A stretch of DNA of 64,000 nucleotides from Pseudoclavibacter chungangensis (lineage in GTDB: Bacteria; Actinomycetota; Actinomycetes; Actinomycetales; Microbacteriaceae), in assembly GCF_013410545.1 (NCBI RefSeq), contig NZ_JACCFV010000001.1, forward strand, positions 1,798,001 through 1,862,000. Reading direction: 5' to 3'. A model generated the notes under the pieces. The model was not told the origin of the DNA, searched no databases, and saw only the letters and a program-made list of their open reading frames with translations. Positions 9,948 to 18,953 of the stretch are shown here, piece after piece. The position numbers and the translations under genes were made by a program. Position 1 is the stretch's first letter; each line of letters opens with the position of its first letter.

Positions 9948-10159
9948 TGGTCGCGCGCAACCGGCGGGTGCGCACGGCGCGGCTCGAGATGTGGCTCGGG
10001 CTGAGCGGATTCTTCGCCGGCATGGCCCTGTTGCAGCTCGTCACCGCGTTCGTCGTCCGCGCCGATCCCGTGCTCCCGCTCGTGCTCGCGGTCGTCCTCG
10101 CCGTGACGTTCGGCACGCTCCTGCGCCGATGGGTCGTGCTGCGACGCTCCGACGAGTGA
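9947..10159 (+). CDS. Small two-helix membrane protein in sugar transporter operon
   Basis: 70-aa protein, not recognised. It has a basic N-terminus, two predicted membrane helices (FFAGMALLQLVTAFVV and VLPLVLAVVLAVTFGTLL) and a short charged tail. The start (TGATG) overlaps the sugB stop, so it is the last gene of the transporter operon. It might be an accessory of the permease complex; nothing in the sequence fixes a function. It converges with the HAD gene 12 bp away. Confidence 0.65.
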   Translation: MVARNRRVRTARLEMWLGLSGFFAGMALLQLVTAFVVRADPVLPLVLAVVLAVTFGTLLRRWVVLRRSDE

Positions 10160-10171
10160 GACGCGCGGCCC

Positions 10172-10987
10172 TCAGGCGCCCGACGACGTGAGCGCCTCCG
10201 AGATGCGTCGCAGGATCTCCTCGCCGGCCAGCACGCCGCGGGTGTCGGTGACCGTGAGGTTCGATGCCCCGTAGCCCGCGTCCTCGAGCTCGCCGTGCGC
10301 GGGCCGGTACGCGATTTCGGCCGCTTCGATGAGCGAGCGGTCGAGCAGCGAGTCGCCCGCGGCGAACACGAGCGACGCCCCGAGCCGCTCACGCAGCTCG
10401 TCGACCGCGCGTCCCTTCGTGACGGGCTCGGGCACGCAGTAGAGCTTGCGGCCCTGCAACGAGATGGTCCACCCGAGGGCGTGGCAGCGCTCCCCCAGCT
10501 CGACGAGCCAATCGGTCGGCACGGCCTCGCGGTCCACGATCGCGTAGAGGAACAGTCCGTCCGCCTCGTGCACGCGCAGCACCCACCCCGCGTTCGCCGG
10601 GTCGCGGAGGACGGCGTCGATCTCGTCGAGCGGGGCCGAGCTCGCCGCGACATCGGCGCGGAGCCTGGCCGCCCGATCCTCGTCGGGGCGGCCGTCGACG
10701 AGGATCGTGCCCCCGTTGCTGACGATCGCGTAGCGCGGCCGTGGCGCGGGGAACGCGATGCGGGCGTACTGCGCGGGCGTCCGGGTCGTGACGGGTACGA
10801 ACTCGGCTCGCGTCCGGATCCCGTCGAGGAGCCGCTCGGCCTCGCGGGTCATGAACGACAGCGGCGCGCCCTGGTACACCTCCGAGACGACGAGCGCGGG
10901 AGCGAGCTCATCGGGTGTGTCGAGCGCGAGGGCCCGCGCCGAGTAGACGAGCGTGCGGTCGAGGTCCGACGCGACGATCGCGCCCAT
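10172..10987 (-). CDS. HAD hydrolase of Ter biosynthetic module
   Basis: 271-aa HAD-type phosphatase with the nucleophile motif ASDLDRTLVYS at the N-terminus, a Ser/Thr-Arg segment in VTTRTPAQY, a Lys in TKGRAVDELRERLG and the acidic motif FAAGDSLLDRSLIEAAE. This arrangement resembles sucrose-phosphatase/HAD-IIB-like enzymes. Its ATG overlaps the stop of the StiP gene (ATGA), so it is the last gene of a coupled set. Comparative-genomic work on Ter systems described such a HAD phosphatase with phosphoribosyltransferases and a CitE-like aldolase in a predicted pathway for a nucleoside-like metabolite. The exact substrate is unknown. Confidence 0.82.
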   Translation of the reverse strand: MGAIVASDLDRTLVYSARALALDTPDELAPALVVSEVYQGAPLSFMTREAERLLDGIRTRAEFVPVTTRTPAQYARIAFPAPRPRYAIVSNGGTILVDGRPDEDRAARLRADVAASSAPLDEIDAVLRDPANAGWVLRVHEADGLFLYAIVDREAVPTDWLVELGERCHALGWTISLQGRKLYCVPEPVTKGRAVDELRERLGASLVFAAGDSLLDRSLIEAAEIAYRPAHGELEDAGYGASNLTVTDTRGVLAGEEILRRISEALTSSGA

Positions 10988-12138
10988 CAGTCCGTACCGT
11001 CCGTCCGGTCGAGGGGCCGGATGAGGCCGACGGAACTGTACGGCAGCCCCTCCACGACCTCGACGGGCACGCCCCGCTGTTCGGCGAGCAGGAGCACGTG
11101 CGCCACGTCCGTCATCGCGTCCGGGCGGACGAGGACGCGCCACGGTATGCGACGGAGCAGGACGCGCGTCGTCTCGCCCACGCCGGGCTTCACGAGGTTC
11201 ACGTCACCGATGCCGTACTCGTCGCTGATGCGTTCGACCGCCGCCCAGCCCGTCCACGTCGGCTCGCGATCCCCGGCCCGCACGTCCTCGACGCCGCGAG
11301 CGACGTCCTCGTCGACCTCGGGGAAGAACGCGCAGACCGCGTCGAGGAACGCGCCCGACACATCGTGTTCGCGCAGCTCCGCGTAGAACTTCGCGCCGTG
11401 GTAGTCATCGGGCCCGATGAGGTCGCGGTTGTAGACCGTGCGCGACACGAGGCCGGACACGGTCGAGTTGAGGCACGCCGAGGGGACGAGGTAGTCCTCC
11501 CGCGTCCCGAAGATCCGCACGCAGTGTCCGGGGTCGGCGAGCACCGCGAGATCGCGGAGGAACCCGATGCCGCTCGTCGCCTCGAAGCGGTCGAGGGCGC
11601 TCGCGAGCTCACGGGCGATCGCGCCCTTCCCCGTCCAGCCGTCGACGAACGCGACACGCGCAGGATCGTGGCGCGCGGCGAGCGCCCGCAGCGCGAGTTC
11701 GTCGACCCCGACACCACGGACGATGCTCATCGTGTAGTGGTCGACCCGCGTGCCGCGCATGCGTTCGGCCCAGCGCTTCATGAGGATCCCGATGGGCGTC
11801 CCCGCGCGTGCGAGCGACACGAGCACGGGTGCCCCCTCGCGCTCGGCGAGCACGAGATCGGTGACGACCCCGACGGCGACGGCGATGCGCCGCGCACTCG
11901 CGGCGAGGGCCTCCCGGTAGAGCGCCTCGTACTCGGGTGAGGGCACGTACTCGATGGGCAGCGACTCGGCGTAGTTCGCACGGCCGCTCTGGATCTCGCG
12001 CTCCCGCTCGGCGGAGGGTGCCTCGAGGCGGGCGTCCCGCAGATCGGTGAGGAGCCAGCGGACGTCCTCGGGCGCGTAGGAGCCGAAGTCGGGGCCGACG
12101 AGCGGCTCGGGGAAGGTTTCGGTGGGGGCGGTCATCAT
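10987..12138 (-). CDS. StiP/PELOTA family protein (PRTase-like fold) of Ter module
   Basis: 383-aa protein of the StiP family, annotated elsewhere as cysteine protease StiP or PELOTA-RNA-binding-associated. It begins SYAPEDVRWLLTDL, contains the SLARAGTPIGILMKRW segment, the phosphoribosyltransferase-like loop VAFVDGWTGKGAIARE, and a C-terminal region with NLVKPGVGETTRVLLRR. It overlaps the PRTase stop upstream and the HAD start downstream, each by 4 bp or less. In the predicted Ter pathway this protein pairs with the PRTase-TRSP protein. I see no clear protease triad, so a role in metabolite synthesis is more likely than proteolysis. Confidence 0.82.
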   Translation of the reverse strand: MMTAPTETFPEPLVGPDFGSYAPEDVRWLLTDLRDARLEAPSAEREREIQSGRANYAESLPIEYVPSPEYEALYREALAASARRIAVAVGVVTDLVLAEREGAPVLVSLARAGTPIGILMKRWAERMRGTRVDHYTMSIVRGVGVDELALRALAARHDPARVAFVDGWTGKGAIARELASALDRFEATSGIGFLRDLAVLADPGHCVRIFGTREDYLVPSACLNSTVSGLVSRTVYNRDLIGPDDYHGAKFYAELREHDVSGAFLDAVCAFFPEVDEDVARGVEDVRAGDREPTWTGWAAVERISDEYGIGDVNLVKPGVGETTRVLLRRIPWRVLVRPDAMTDVAHVLLLAEQRGVPVEVVEGLPYSSVGLIRPLDRTDGTD

Positions 12139-13664
12139 CTCGTCCGTTCCGGGATGCTCGTGTCGGGGTGGCCGCTCGCTCCGAGGGGGCGGTCGCGCGG
12201 GCCCCGTTCGTCGACGACCGGTGGGTGCCAGGCGGGCGTGTGCACGACGACGACGCGGGCGGTGACGCGACGGAGTGCGGCGACGACGCCTTCCGCCGCG
12301 TCGAGCGCTCCGGCGGGGAGTCCGGGCTCGGGCATGAACACGATCGTGTCGAATCGTCGTCCGCCGCGGGTCAGGTTGTACGCGAACCGCTCCCCCGGAC
12401 CGTCGACGGTCTCGTCGTGGCTGCGGAACCGGATCGCGCCCGCGATCGCGTAGTCGTCGCGGTCGACGGGCGCGATCGGCGAGCGCGTCGTCGTCGAGAA
12501 GCGCACCGCGCGGCCGGGTGCACGCAGCGCGTCCGCGACGTGGACGGGTAGTGCGATGAACTCCTCGGAGCCGAGGACGAGGACGCTGCCGTCGCCGGCG
12601 ACGGGGTCGATCGCGTCCGCGATCCGCCGCACGACCGCAGGCTCGACGGTGCCCTCGACGCCGAACCGTGCGCTGCGGATCGGGCGCACGTCGACCTCGA
12701 CGTCGACGACGTCACTCGTCGCCCCCGCGTCGTCCGTCTCCCCCCCATCGCTCACACCACCTGCCACTCCCGCGTCACCGAGGACAGCCTCGGCGCCGAC
12801 GACGGCGACGGCGTCCTCGGCGCCGGAGGGCTGCGAGGGCGCGCCGATGAGTCGCTCTGCCCGCTCCCGCACGTCGTCGGGCAGGTGCACCGTGCCGACC
12901 CCGAGCGCGACGACGTCGATGCGCGTCCCCAGCTCCGCGGCGAGGGCGTCGACGCGTGCGCGATCGGCGGCCGAGCGCAGGTCGATGAGCGAGGCGACGA
13001 CCCAGTGCCGCTGGGGGCGCACGGCGTGCATCTCGCGCACGGTGTTGATGACCGTGGTGCCCGTGCTGATCTCGTCGTCGACGAGGACGACCGTGCCGTC
13101 GGCGACGAGCCAGTCGTCGTCGACGGGTGAGAGCACGTGGCTCGTCGCGTGCGAGTGCTCCTCCTCGAAGCCGATCGCGGGTGCGCCCGGCGCCGGGACG
13201 TGGCGCGTGCTGTGGAGGTACCGCGCGCCGAGGGCCTCGGCGACGAGGTGGCCGAGCCCCGTCGCGGTCTCGGCGTACCCGATGACGCGCACGTCGGGGC
13301 GATCGCGCGGCGTCGCCGCGGTCGCCGCACGCAACGCATCGAAGCGCCCCTCGTCGGCTCCCGTCGTGCGCTCGTCCGGGTCGAGCGCGGCCGCGAGGAG
13401 CTCGGCCGGGCGTGGATCGGGCGCGGCGTCGTCGAGGCGCGCGGCCACGTACCCGCCGAGCACGTGCCCGGCCGCGAGCGCGAGCGCGGGCGGTGTCGGC
13501 ACGTGCTTCGCGAGCACGGTCGACACGAGCAGGTGGACGCGGCGGGGATTGCGGCGCAGCGCGAGGCCGACGAGTCGCTCGACCGGTACCGCGCTGCGGA
13601 CGGGGTCGCCGTGCAGCACGATGCCCGTCTCGTCGCGCACGTGGCCACCCGTCCACGCGTTCAT
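12135..13664 (-). CDS. Phosphoribosyltransferase with C-terminal TRSP domain
   Basis: 509-aa two-domain protein. The N-terminal half is a PRTase with the PRPP-binding loop TVVLVDDEISTGTTVINT and a preceding IGYAETATGLGH segment. A Gly/Asp/Val-rich linker leads to a C-terminal TRSP domain named for the motif seen here as STTTRSPIAP, ending near FMPEPGLPAGALDA. The ATG overlaps the stop of the aldolase gene by 4 bp. The family is tied to TerD/TelA clusters, where it is predicted to attach a ribose phosphate to a base-like precursor. The start at 13664 is chosen over an upstream extension that only reads antisense-like sequence. Confidence 0.85.
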   Translation of the reverse strand: MNAWTGGHVRDETGIVLHGDPVRSAVPVERLVGLALRRNPRRVHLLVSTVLAKHVPTPPALALAAGHVLGGYVAARLDDAAPDPRPAELLAAALDPDERTTGADEGRFDALRAATAATPRDRPDVRVIGYAETATGLGHLVAEALGARYLHSTRHVPAPGAPAIGFEEEHSHATSHVLSPVDDDWLVADGTVVLVDDEISTGTTVINTVREMHAVRPQRHWVVASLIDLRSAADRARVDALAAELGTRIDVVALGVGTVHLPDDVRERAERLIGAPSQPSGAEDAVAVVGAEAVLGDAGVAGGVSDGGETDDAGATSDVVDVEVDVRPIRSARFGVEGTVEPAVVRRIADAIDPVAGDGSVLVLGSEEFIALPVHVADALRAPGRAVRFSTTTRSPIAPVDRDDYAIAGAIRFRSHDETVDGPGERFAYNLTRGGRRFDTIVFMPEPGLPAGALDAAEGVVAALRRVTARVVVVHTPAWHPPVVDERGPRDRPLGASGHPDTSIPERTR

Positions 13665-14860
13665 CGCATGCTCGCTTCCAGGAGGTCGACGACGGTCGTC
13701 TCCTCGGCCGCGACCCCGAAGGCCTCGGCGCGCAGCAGCGTCTTCCGCGCCCATGCGCGGTGGGGTCCGTGCTCGTTCATCTTGTTGCCGTACGGCGAGG
13801 CGTGTGCGCCGCCCGCGTCGCCGTCCACGATCGCGCTCGCATCGAGGTACTCCTCGTGGGTCACGACCGAGAGGGCGTGCACGACGGACACGTGACTCGG
13901 GTGGATGACCGTCTTGCCGAGCAGACCGTTGGCACGATCGAGCGTGATCTCGCGGATGAGTCCGTCGAGGCCCTTGAGCACGAGGCGCTCACGCAGCCGT
14001 CGCTCCCGTGCCGTGACGAACGGCGTCGTCCGCAATTGCGGCTTCAGGATGCGCTCCGCCTTCGCGAAGTGCTCCCACACGGGGCCGGAGATGACGAGAT
14101 CGTCGCCGGGCCTGCCGAGCACGTTGACGATGTCGGCGATGACGGCCGAGACGACCTTGACGTCGTAGACCGTGAAATCCTTCGAGCGTCGCAGTCCGAA
14201 CGCGCTCGACAGGTCGGTCGCGCCGATGCGCAACGCGAGCACGTCGTCGCGGTGCGCCCGCGTCACGTCGAGGATCGATGCGAGCGTCTGCTCGCGCGTC
14301 TCGAGGTGGATCATGACGGGTGATTCGAGGATCGCCATGATGCGCAGCCGCTGCCCGCCGTCGGCGCCCGTGCGCCCGTGCGTTCGCTGCACCGATTCGA
14401 GGGCGGCGAAGAACCGCTCGGCCCTGCCGCCGTGGTTCTCGAACTTCGGGACGACGAAGCCCGAGAGCAGGTCGAGGGCGTCGCCGAGGCGATCCGCGAG
14501 CGCGACGAGCTGCTCGGGTGTGCGGACGCGCACGAACAACAGCGGGAGCGGCGCATGCCCCTCGCGATCGCGATCATCGTGCAGCTCACGCAGGGCCGCA
14601 GCGACATTCGCCTCGGCGGCGGGCACCTCATCGTCGGCGATGGAGTCCTCGAGGCAGAGCACCATGCTGACGCAGCCACGCGCCGCCTGCTTGAGCACGT
14701 CCTTCGCGAGCGAGGGGCGATTCCCCGGGCAGTAGAGCGTCCCGCCGAGCGCGGTCGCGAGGAGCTCGGGCGCGGAGTCCAGGCGGAGCTCCGCGGGCGG
14801 TCGGTGGAAGAGCCGATCACGGTGTTCGGGCTCGAGGAAACCGAAGTGGCGCACGTTCAT
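13661..14860 (-). CDS. HpcH/HpaI aldolase / citrate lyase beta-like protein of Ter module
   Basis: 399-aa TIM-barrel enzyme of the CitE/HpcH family. Visible are VLCLEDSIADDEV with the acidic catalytic region, LLFVRVRTPEQL with the conserved Arg, a VVPKFEN strand end, ILESP(V), LALRIGATDLSSAFGLRR and the C-terminal GLLGKTVIHPSHV, which matches the family's GK..IHP motif. These residues normally bind Mg2+ and an acyl-CoA or keto-acid. It is translationally coupled to the genes on both sides. In Ter clusters this aldolase is part of the predicted nucleoside-like metabolite pathway. Confidence 0.87.
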   Translation of the reverse strand: MNVRHFGFLEPEHRDRLFHRPPAELRLDSAPELLATALGGTLYCPGNRPSLAKDVLKQAARGCVSMVLCLEDSIADDEVPAAEANVAAALRELHDDRDREGHAPLPLLFVRVRTPEQLVALADRLGDALDLLSGFVVPKFENHGGRAERFFAALESVQRTHGRTGADGGQRLRIMAILESPVMIHLETREQTLASILDVTRAHRDDVLALRIGATDLSSAFGLRRSKDFTVYDVKVVSAVIADIVNVLGRPGDDLVISGPVWEHFAKAERILKPQLRTTPFVTARERRLRERLVLKGLDGLIREITLDRANGLLGKTVIHPSHVSVVHALSVVTHEEYLDASAIVDGDAGGAHASPYGNKMNEHGPHRAWARKTLLRAEAFGVAAEETTVVDLLEASMR

Positions 14861-15849
14861 CCGTTCCGTCGTTCGCGTCGCGTCGGCCCGCCGGTCACGA
14901 CGAAGCCGAACCGGCGGACGACCTCGTCGAGCGTGATCGGGCGGGTGAGCGGTTCGGCGCGCAGCTCGAGCAGCGAGCCGACCCGTGTGATGGAGAGCAC
15001 GTTCATGGTCGACTCGTCGCCGGTCGACACGACGGTGTGTGAGCCGTCGAACAGATCGACCTCGAGCGGCTCGGTGTCCCCGACGAACACCGCCCGGCGC
15101 AGCATGGACAGGTGCCGGAGCGCGATGAGGGCGCCGTCGTCGGCGAGTGCGACGAGTTCACGATTGCCCGGTGTGTGCACCGTGCGCCCGGCTCGCTCGC
15201 CGGACGCCGTGCACCACCCCGTCTCGAGCGTCGTCGCCTCCCACACGGCGACCACCGCACCGTGCACGAGGAGGGTGCCGATCGCCGAGCGCCGGGCGTC
15301 GAGGCGCACCATCGGCTCCTCGTCACCCAGGACGAGCACCTCGCCGATCGTCGGTGCGGGGAACGGCGGGAGGACGTCGGCGGGTGCGCTGCGCGGACGC
15401 GCCGGTGCCCCGGCCGCGCCGGATGTCGACGCCGGCGACGGGGCGGACCTGCCGCCCGCGGCGTTCGCGTGCGAAGCGCCCACGGCGCCCGGCGGAACGG
15501 CGCCCCGACGCGGCCCGAGATCGAGTCCCGTCCCGGACGAGCCCGGTGCCGGGGCGGGTTGCGCGGGGGTCGACCGCGCGGGCTGTGCCGGAACCGGCGG
15601 TGGGACCGTCGGCACGACCGGCGGTGTCCGCGGCGCCGCCGTGGTCGGTGGCGGCGTGACGTGCTGGACGGGCGTCGTCGCTCGCGCGGCGTCCTGGGCC
15701 GGCGGCCCGACGGGTGCGACGGGCGCCGTCGACCCCGGTAGGCGCGTCAGGTCGAGCCGCGCCGGAGCGTCGGCCACCCGGGCACTCGGCTTGATGCGTC
15801 GACGGAGATAGGGCAGATCGGTGCGTGTTCGACCGGCGTCCGGGCCCAC
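14857..15849 (-). CDS. Uncharacterised Pro-rich protein of Ter cluster
   Basis: About 330 aa from a GTG at 15849, one base after the stop of the TerD gene. Residues 20-170 are a low-complexity Pro/Ala-rich linker; the C-terminal 150 residues look folded and beta-rich (IGEVLVLGDEEPMVRLDARR, then LLVHGAVVAVWEATTLETGW and a final VVRRFGFVVTGG). I do not recognise the domain. The protein sits between a TerD protein and the aldolase and shares their ATGA coupling, so it belongs to the complex or pathway. A role as a scaffold linking TerD proteins to the enzymes is inference. Confidence 0.7.
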   Translation of the reverse strand: MGPDAGRTRTDLPYLRRRIKPSARVADAPARLDLTRLPGSTAPVAPVGPPAQDAARATTPVQHVTPPPTTAAPRTPPVVPTVPPPVPAQPARSTPAQPAPAPGSSGTGLDLGPRRGAVPPGAVGASHANAAGGRSAPSPASTSGAAGAPARPRSAPADVLPPFPAPTIGEVLVLGDEEPMVRLDARRSAIGTLLVHGAVVAVWEATTLETGWCTASGERAGRTVHTPGNRELVALADDGALIALRHLSMLRRAVFVGDTEPLEVDLFDGSHTVVSTGDESTMNVLSITRVGSLLELRAEPLTRPITLDEVVRRFGFVVTGGPTRRERRNG

Positions 15850-15850
15850 G

Positions 15851-16402
15851 TCAGAGTTCGATTCCGAAGTCGTCTGCGAGCCCCTGCAGGCCGGACCCGT
15901 AGCCCTGGCCGAGCGCGCGGAACCGCCACTCGTCGCGGTGCCGGTACAGCTCGCCGAAAAGCACCGCCTGGCTCGACGCGACATCGCCGAGCGGGACGTC
16001 GAAGCGCACGAGCTCGCGCCCGTCGCGGGCGCAGACCCGCACGAAGGCGGAGCGGACCGAGGAGAAGTCGCCCGGGCCGCGGACGTCGGGGTCGACGTAC
16101 ACGACGAAGACGAACCGATCGACCTCGTCGGGGACGACCCGGAGGTCGATGTCGATCTCCTCCTCGTCACGGGCGTCGGCGAACGTGACCGAGCCGTCCG
16201 CGCTCATGAGCTGGTTGAAGAAGACGAGGTGGTCGCTCGACAGCGCCCGGCCGTCGTGCCCGCACACGATCGCGAGCGGGACGAGCTCCGCCTGGGGTCC
16301 GCGGCTCGGGACCACGTCCCAGCCGAACCCGAACAGCACTTCGTCGATGCCGGGGTTCTCTGCCGTGATCGCGGCGTTCGCGCCAGGAACGAGGGATGCC
16401 AT
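15851..16402 (-). CDS. TerD family protein
   Basis: 183-aa TerD-type calcium-binding beta-sandwich. It has the family pattern of a FGFGWDVV start strand, SDHLVFFNQLMSADGSV, an acidic DARDEEEIDIDLRVVP loop and a FVFVVYVD strand, ending with ALGQGYGSGLQGLADDFG. It lacks the typical GLSLEKG N-terminus seen in the other two TerD proteins here and starts MASLVPGANAAI, so it is a divergent paralogue. The ATG overlaps the stop of the upstream 178-aa gene by 1 bp. TerD proteins act in tellurite, phage and envelope stress resistance; the molecular role is not settled. Confidence 0.85.
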   Translation of the reverse strand: MASLVPGANAAITAENPGIDEVLFGFGWDVVPSRGPQAELVPLAIVCGHDGRALSSDHLVFFNQLMSADGSVTFADARDEEEIDIDLRVVPDEVDRFVFVVYVDPDVRGPGDFSSVRSAFVRVCARDGRELVRFDVPLGDVASSQAVLFGELYRHRDEWRFRALGQGYGSGLQGLADDFGIEL

Positions 16403-16938
16403 CAGCGTCCCCCGAGCACGAGCGCGTCGTCGGGGCCCTGGAACTTGTCCGCGAGGAACCGGCCGTACGTGGACAGTTCCGCGATCGCGCCGGAGCGCAC
16501 CTGTCCGAGCATGTCGCGCACCGTCGCCTCCAGGATCCCGAGCTGCTCGCCGAAGGCCGTCGTGGCGGCGGCGTCCTCGGCCCGGTCCGCATCGTCGAGC
16601 GCCAGGTAGGCGCGCATGGGCGTCGGCACGTAGTCGCCGATCATCGCCGCGAGCAGCACGCGCTGCTCGGTCGACGCCCCCTGGTCGGCGATCGCCGCGA
16701 CGATCTCGCGCAGGCGGTCGTCGATCTGACGCAGACGCGACGAGATCGGCGTCGGCAGGTCCCGCCCCGCGGCCCGGACCTCGTCACGGAGACCGTCGAG
16801 GGCCCGCGCGGTGCGGGCGTCCTCGAGTTCCGTCTCGGAGGGGCCCGGCGGCGGCGTGTCGATCGCGTCCGGGGGCGCGGCCGGGGCCCCCTGGTCGCGC
16901 CGTCGCCCGAACGCGCTCATGAATCGTTCGAACGCCAT
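16402..16938 (-). CDS. Uncharacterised helical protein of Ter cluster
   Basis: 178-aa protein, not recognised. After a short Pro-rich N-terminus it is predicted almost all helical (ARALDGLRDEVRAAGRDL, SSRLRQIDDRLREIVAAI), with YVPTPMRAYLAL in the middle and a GRFLADKFQGPDDALVL end. There is no signal peptide or membrane helix. It lies between telA and the divergent TerD gene and is coupled to the latter. Position suggests it works with TelA; coiled-coil partner binding is possible. Confidence 0.7.
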   Translation of the reverse strand: MAFERFMSAFGRRRDQGAPAAPPDAIDTPPPGPSETELEDARTARALDGLRDEVRAAGRDLPTPISSRLRQIDDRLREIVAAIADQGASTEQRVLLAAMIGDYVPTPMRAYLALDDADRAEDAAATTAFGEQLGILEATVRDMLGQVRSGAIAELSTYGRFLADKFQGPDDALVLGGR

Positions 16939-17022
16939 CGTGCACCCCCGTTCCCGTGGACGGCCACCGACGACCGTCCCTTCCTCCTGCTGTCCCGTGC
17001 GCGGCGCATCCGCCGCCGTGGA

Positions 17023-18234
17023 TCAGGCCTGTTCGCGCTGCTCCGCCTCGCGGCTGCGCTCGAGGTACGGGCGCGCGCGCTCGAGCCCCGACTCGAGGGC
17101 GTTCACGGTGCCCTCCATGTTCCGCGCGGCCGTCGCGCGGAACGTGTCGATCGCGTCCATCGTCGCGAACACGTTGTCGAAGGCCCGCTGCAGCGTCTCG
17201 ACGCTCACCCCGGAGTTCGTCGCCTGCTCGTGGATGCGCGTCGTCTGGTCGCGCAGCATCTCGCTCGTCTGCAGGATCATGTTGTTCGTCGTCGTGTTGA
17301 TGGCGTCGATCTGGTCGAGCACCATCTTCTGGTTCGCGAGCGCCTGCGCGACGATGACGGCCGTGCGCAGGGCGGCGATCGTCGTCGTCCGGGCGCGGTC
17401 GACGCCCTTGATGAGCTCGAGGTTGTTCTTGCGGATGAGGTCCATCGCGAGGTAGCCCTGGACCGACACGGCGAGCTGCGTGAGGATGTCCTGGTGCCGC
17501 TGCCGCACGGGGAAGAGCACGTCGGCCTCGAGCGCCTGCGCCTGCTCGATCTGGCCCGCCGCCCGCGTCTGGTCGATCTTCTCGACGCAGGCCGCGTCGA
17601 GGGCCTTGGCGAATACCGCGTACTCGCTGAGGGCCTGCATGTTCTCCCACAGCTGGACCTTCTCGCCCGCGAGCGAGGCGTTGTCCTTGAGGAGTTCGTC
17701 CTGCCCGGCCATGAGCGACTTGATGATCTTGTCGAGCTGGGTCTGCGCCGATTCGTAGCGCTGGAAGTACTTGGCGAGCTTGTTGCCGCCGGGGATGAAC
17801 CCGAGAATCTTGCGCCCCAGGCCGAGGTCGGCCTGGTTGGGCGTGAGGTCCTCGACCGTCGAACGCAGGTCGCCGAGGGTCGTGGCCACACGGATCTGCG
17901 CACTGTCGCCGCCACGCTTGGCACCGGCGACCGAGGTCGACGAGCGCTCGAGCATGCGCGAGGAGAAGTTCCCCGATCGCACCATCTCGGCGCCGCCGAT
18001 CTCGGAGATACCGCCGAGCTTCTGCGTGAACTCGGGCGCCCTCGGGTCGAGGGTCGCCACCTCCGCCACGAACGCGCGCGCCTGCTGCTGGATCTCGGCC
18101 TGCCGGTCGGCGGGCACGGGGACCATGCCCGGTGCCTGCTCGGCCTGCACGATCTCCGGTGCGTCGGGTGCGTGGAGCACGAGCGAGGCCTCGGCGACCT
18201 CGCCCGCGTCCGGTGGCGTCAGTGGGCTGCTCAT
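17023..18234 (-). CDS. telA: TelA family toxic-anion resistance protein
   Basis: 403-aa cytosolic, largely alpha-helical protein of the TelA family. The central part matches the family: GRKILGFIPGGNKLAKYFQRYESAQTQLDKI, SLMAGQDELLKDNASL, then NMQALSEYAVFAKAL, and DLIRKNNLELIKGVDRARTTTI with an INTTTNNMIL segment. Start at 18234 is backed by GAGGAG about 5 nt upstream. It lies between TerD genes and the rest of the Ter operon, 84 bp from the 178-aa gene. TelA proteins are linked to tellurite, nisin and other envelope stresses; the mechanism is unclear. Confidence 0.9.
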   Translation of the reverse strand: MSSPLTPPDAGEVAEASLVLHAPDAPEIVQAEQAPGMVPVPADRQAEIQQQARAFVAEVATLDPRAPEFTQKLGGISEIGGAEMVRSGNFSSRMLERSSTSVAGAKRGGDSAQIRVATTLGDLRSTVEDLTPNQADLGLGRKILGFIPGGNKLAKYFQRYESAQTQLDKIIKSLMAGQDELLKDNASLAGEKVQLWENMQALSEYAVFAKALDAACVEKIDQTRAAGQIEQAQALEADVLFPVRQRHQDILTQLAVSVQGYLAMDLIRKNNLELIKGVDRARTTTIAALRTAVIVAQALANQKMVLDQIDAINTTTNNMILQTSEMLRDQTTRIHEQATNSGVSVETLQRAFDNVFATMDAIDTFRATAARNMEGTVNALESGLERARPYLERSREAEQREQA

Positions 18235-18274
18235 GCGAACTCCTCGGTGATTCTCGGGTTCATCCGGTGGGGCG

Positions 18275-18853
18275 TCAGCCGAGCTGGACGCCGAAGTCGG
18301 TCGCGATGCCGGCGAGGCCGGTGGTCCAGCCCTGACCGACGGCCTTGAACTTCCACTCGGCACCGTTGCGGTAGACCTCGGAGAAGATCATGGCCGTCTC
18401 GGGTGCGGCGTCCTCGCTCAGGTCGTAGCGCACGACCTCGTTGCCGTCCTGGTCGACGATGCGGCAGTAGGCGCCGCGGACCTGACCGAAGTTCTGGCGA
18501 CGCGCGTCGGCCTGGTCGATCGAGACGACGATCACGATGCGCTGCACGTCGGGCGAGACCTGCGCGAGGTTGATGACGATCTGCTCGTCGTCGCCGTCCC
18601 CCTCGCCGGAGCGGTTGTCACCCTGGTGCACGACGGAGCCGTCGGACGCCGAGAGCTGGTTGTAGAAGATGAAGTCCGCCGACGAGCGGACCTTGCCGTC
18701 GGCACCGATGAGCAGCGCCGAGGCGTCGAGGTCGAACTGCTCCCCGCTCGTGGTGCGCGGGTCCCAGCCGAGACCGACGGTCGCCTGGGTGAGGCCGGGC
18801 GCGGCCTTGGTGAGAGAGAGGTTGTTGCCCTTGGCGAGCGAGAGACCAGCCAT
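18275..18853 (-). CDS. terD: TerD family protein (TerD/TerE-like)
   Basis: 192-aa canonical TerD protein: GLSLAKGNNLSLTKAAPGL at the start, VGLGWDPR, DLDASALLIGADGKV, FIFYNQLSASDGSVVH, GDNRSGEGDGDDEQIVINL (the acidic calcium-binding loop), and GWTTGLAGIATDFGV at the end. The length matches the family. GGAG lies 11 nt before the ATG. It is 41 bp upstream of telA and 100 bp downstream of the next TerD gene, all on the minus strand. Confidence 0.93.
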   Translation of the reverse strand: MAGLSLAKGNNLSLTKAAPGLTQATVGLGWDPRTTSGEQFDLDASALLIGADGKVRSSADFIFYNQLSASDGSVVHQGDNRSGEGDGDDEQIVINLAQVSPDVQRIVIVVSIDQADARRQNFGQVRGAYCRIVDQDGNEVVRYDLSEDAAPETAMIFSEVYRNGAEWKFKAVGQGWTTGLAGIATDFGVQLG

Positions 18854-18953
18854 GCGATTCAGTGCTCCTTTTGTGGGTTCGGACGCGGTTGCGACCGGAT
18901 TGGGGGAAGGGACGGTGACGATCTTCCGGGGTGCGGTGCCCCCGGGTCAACGC

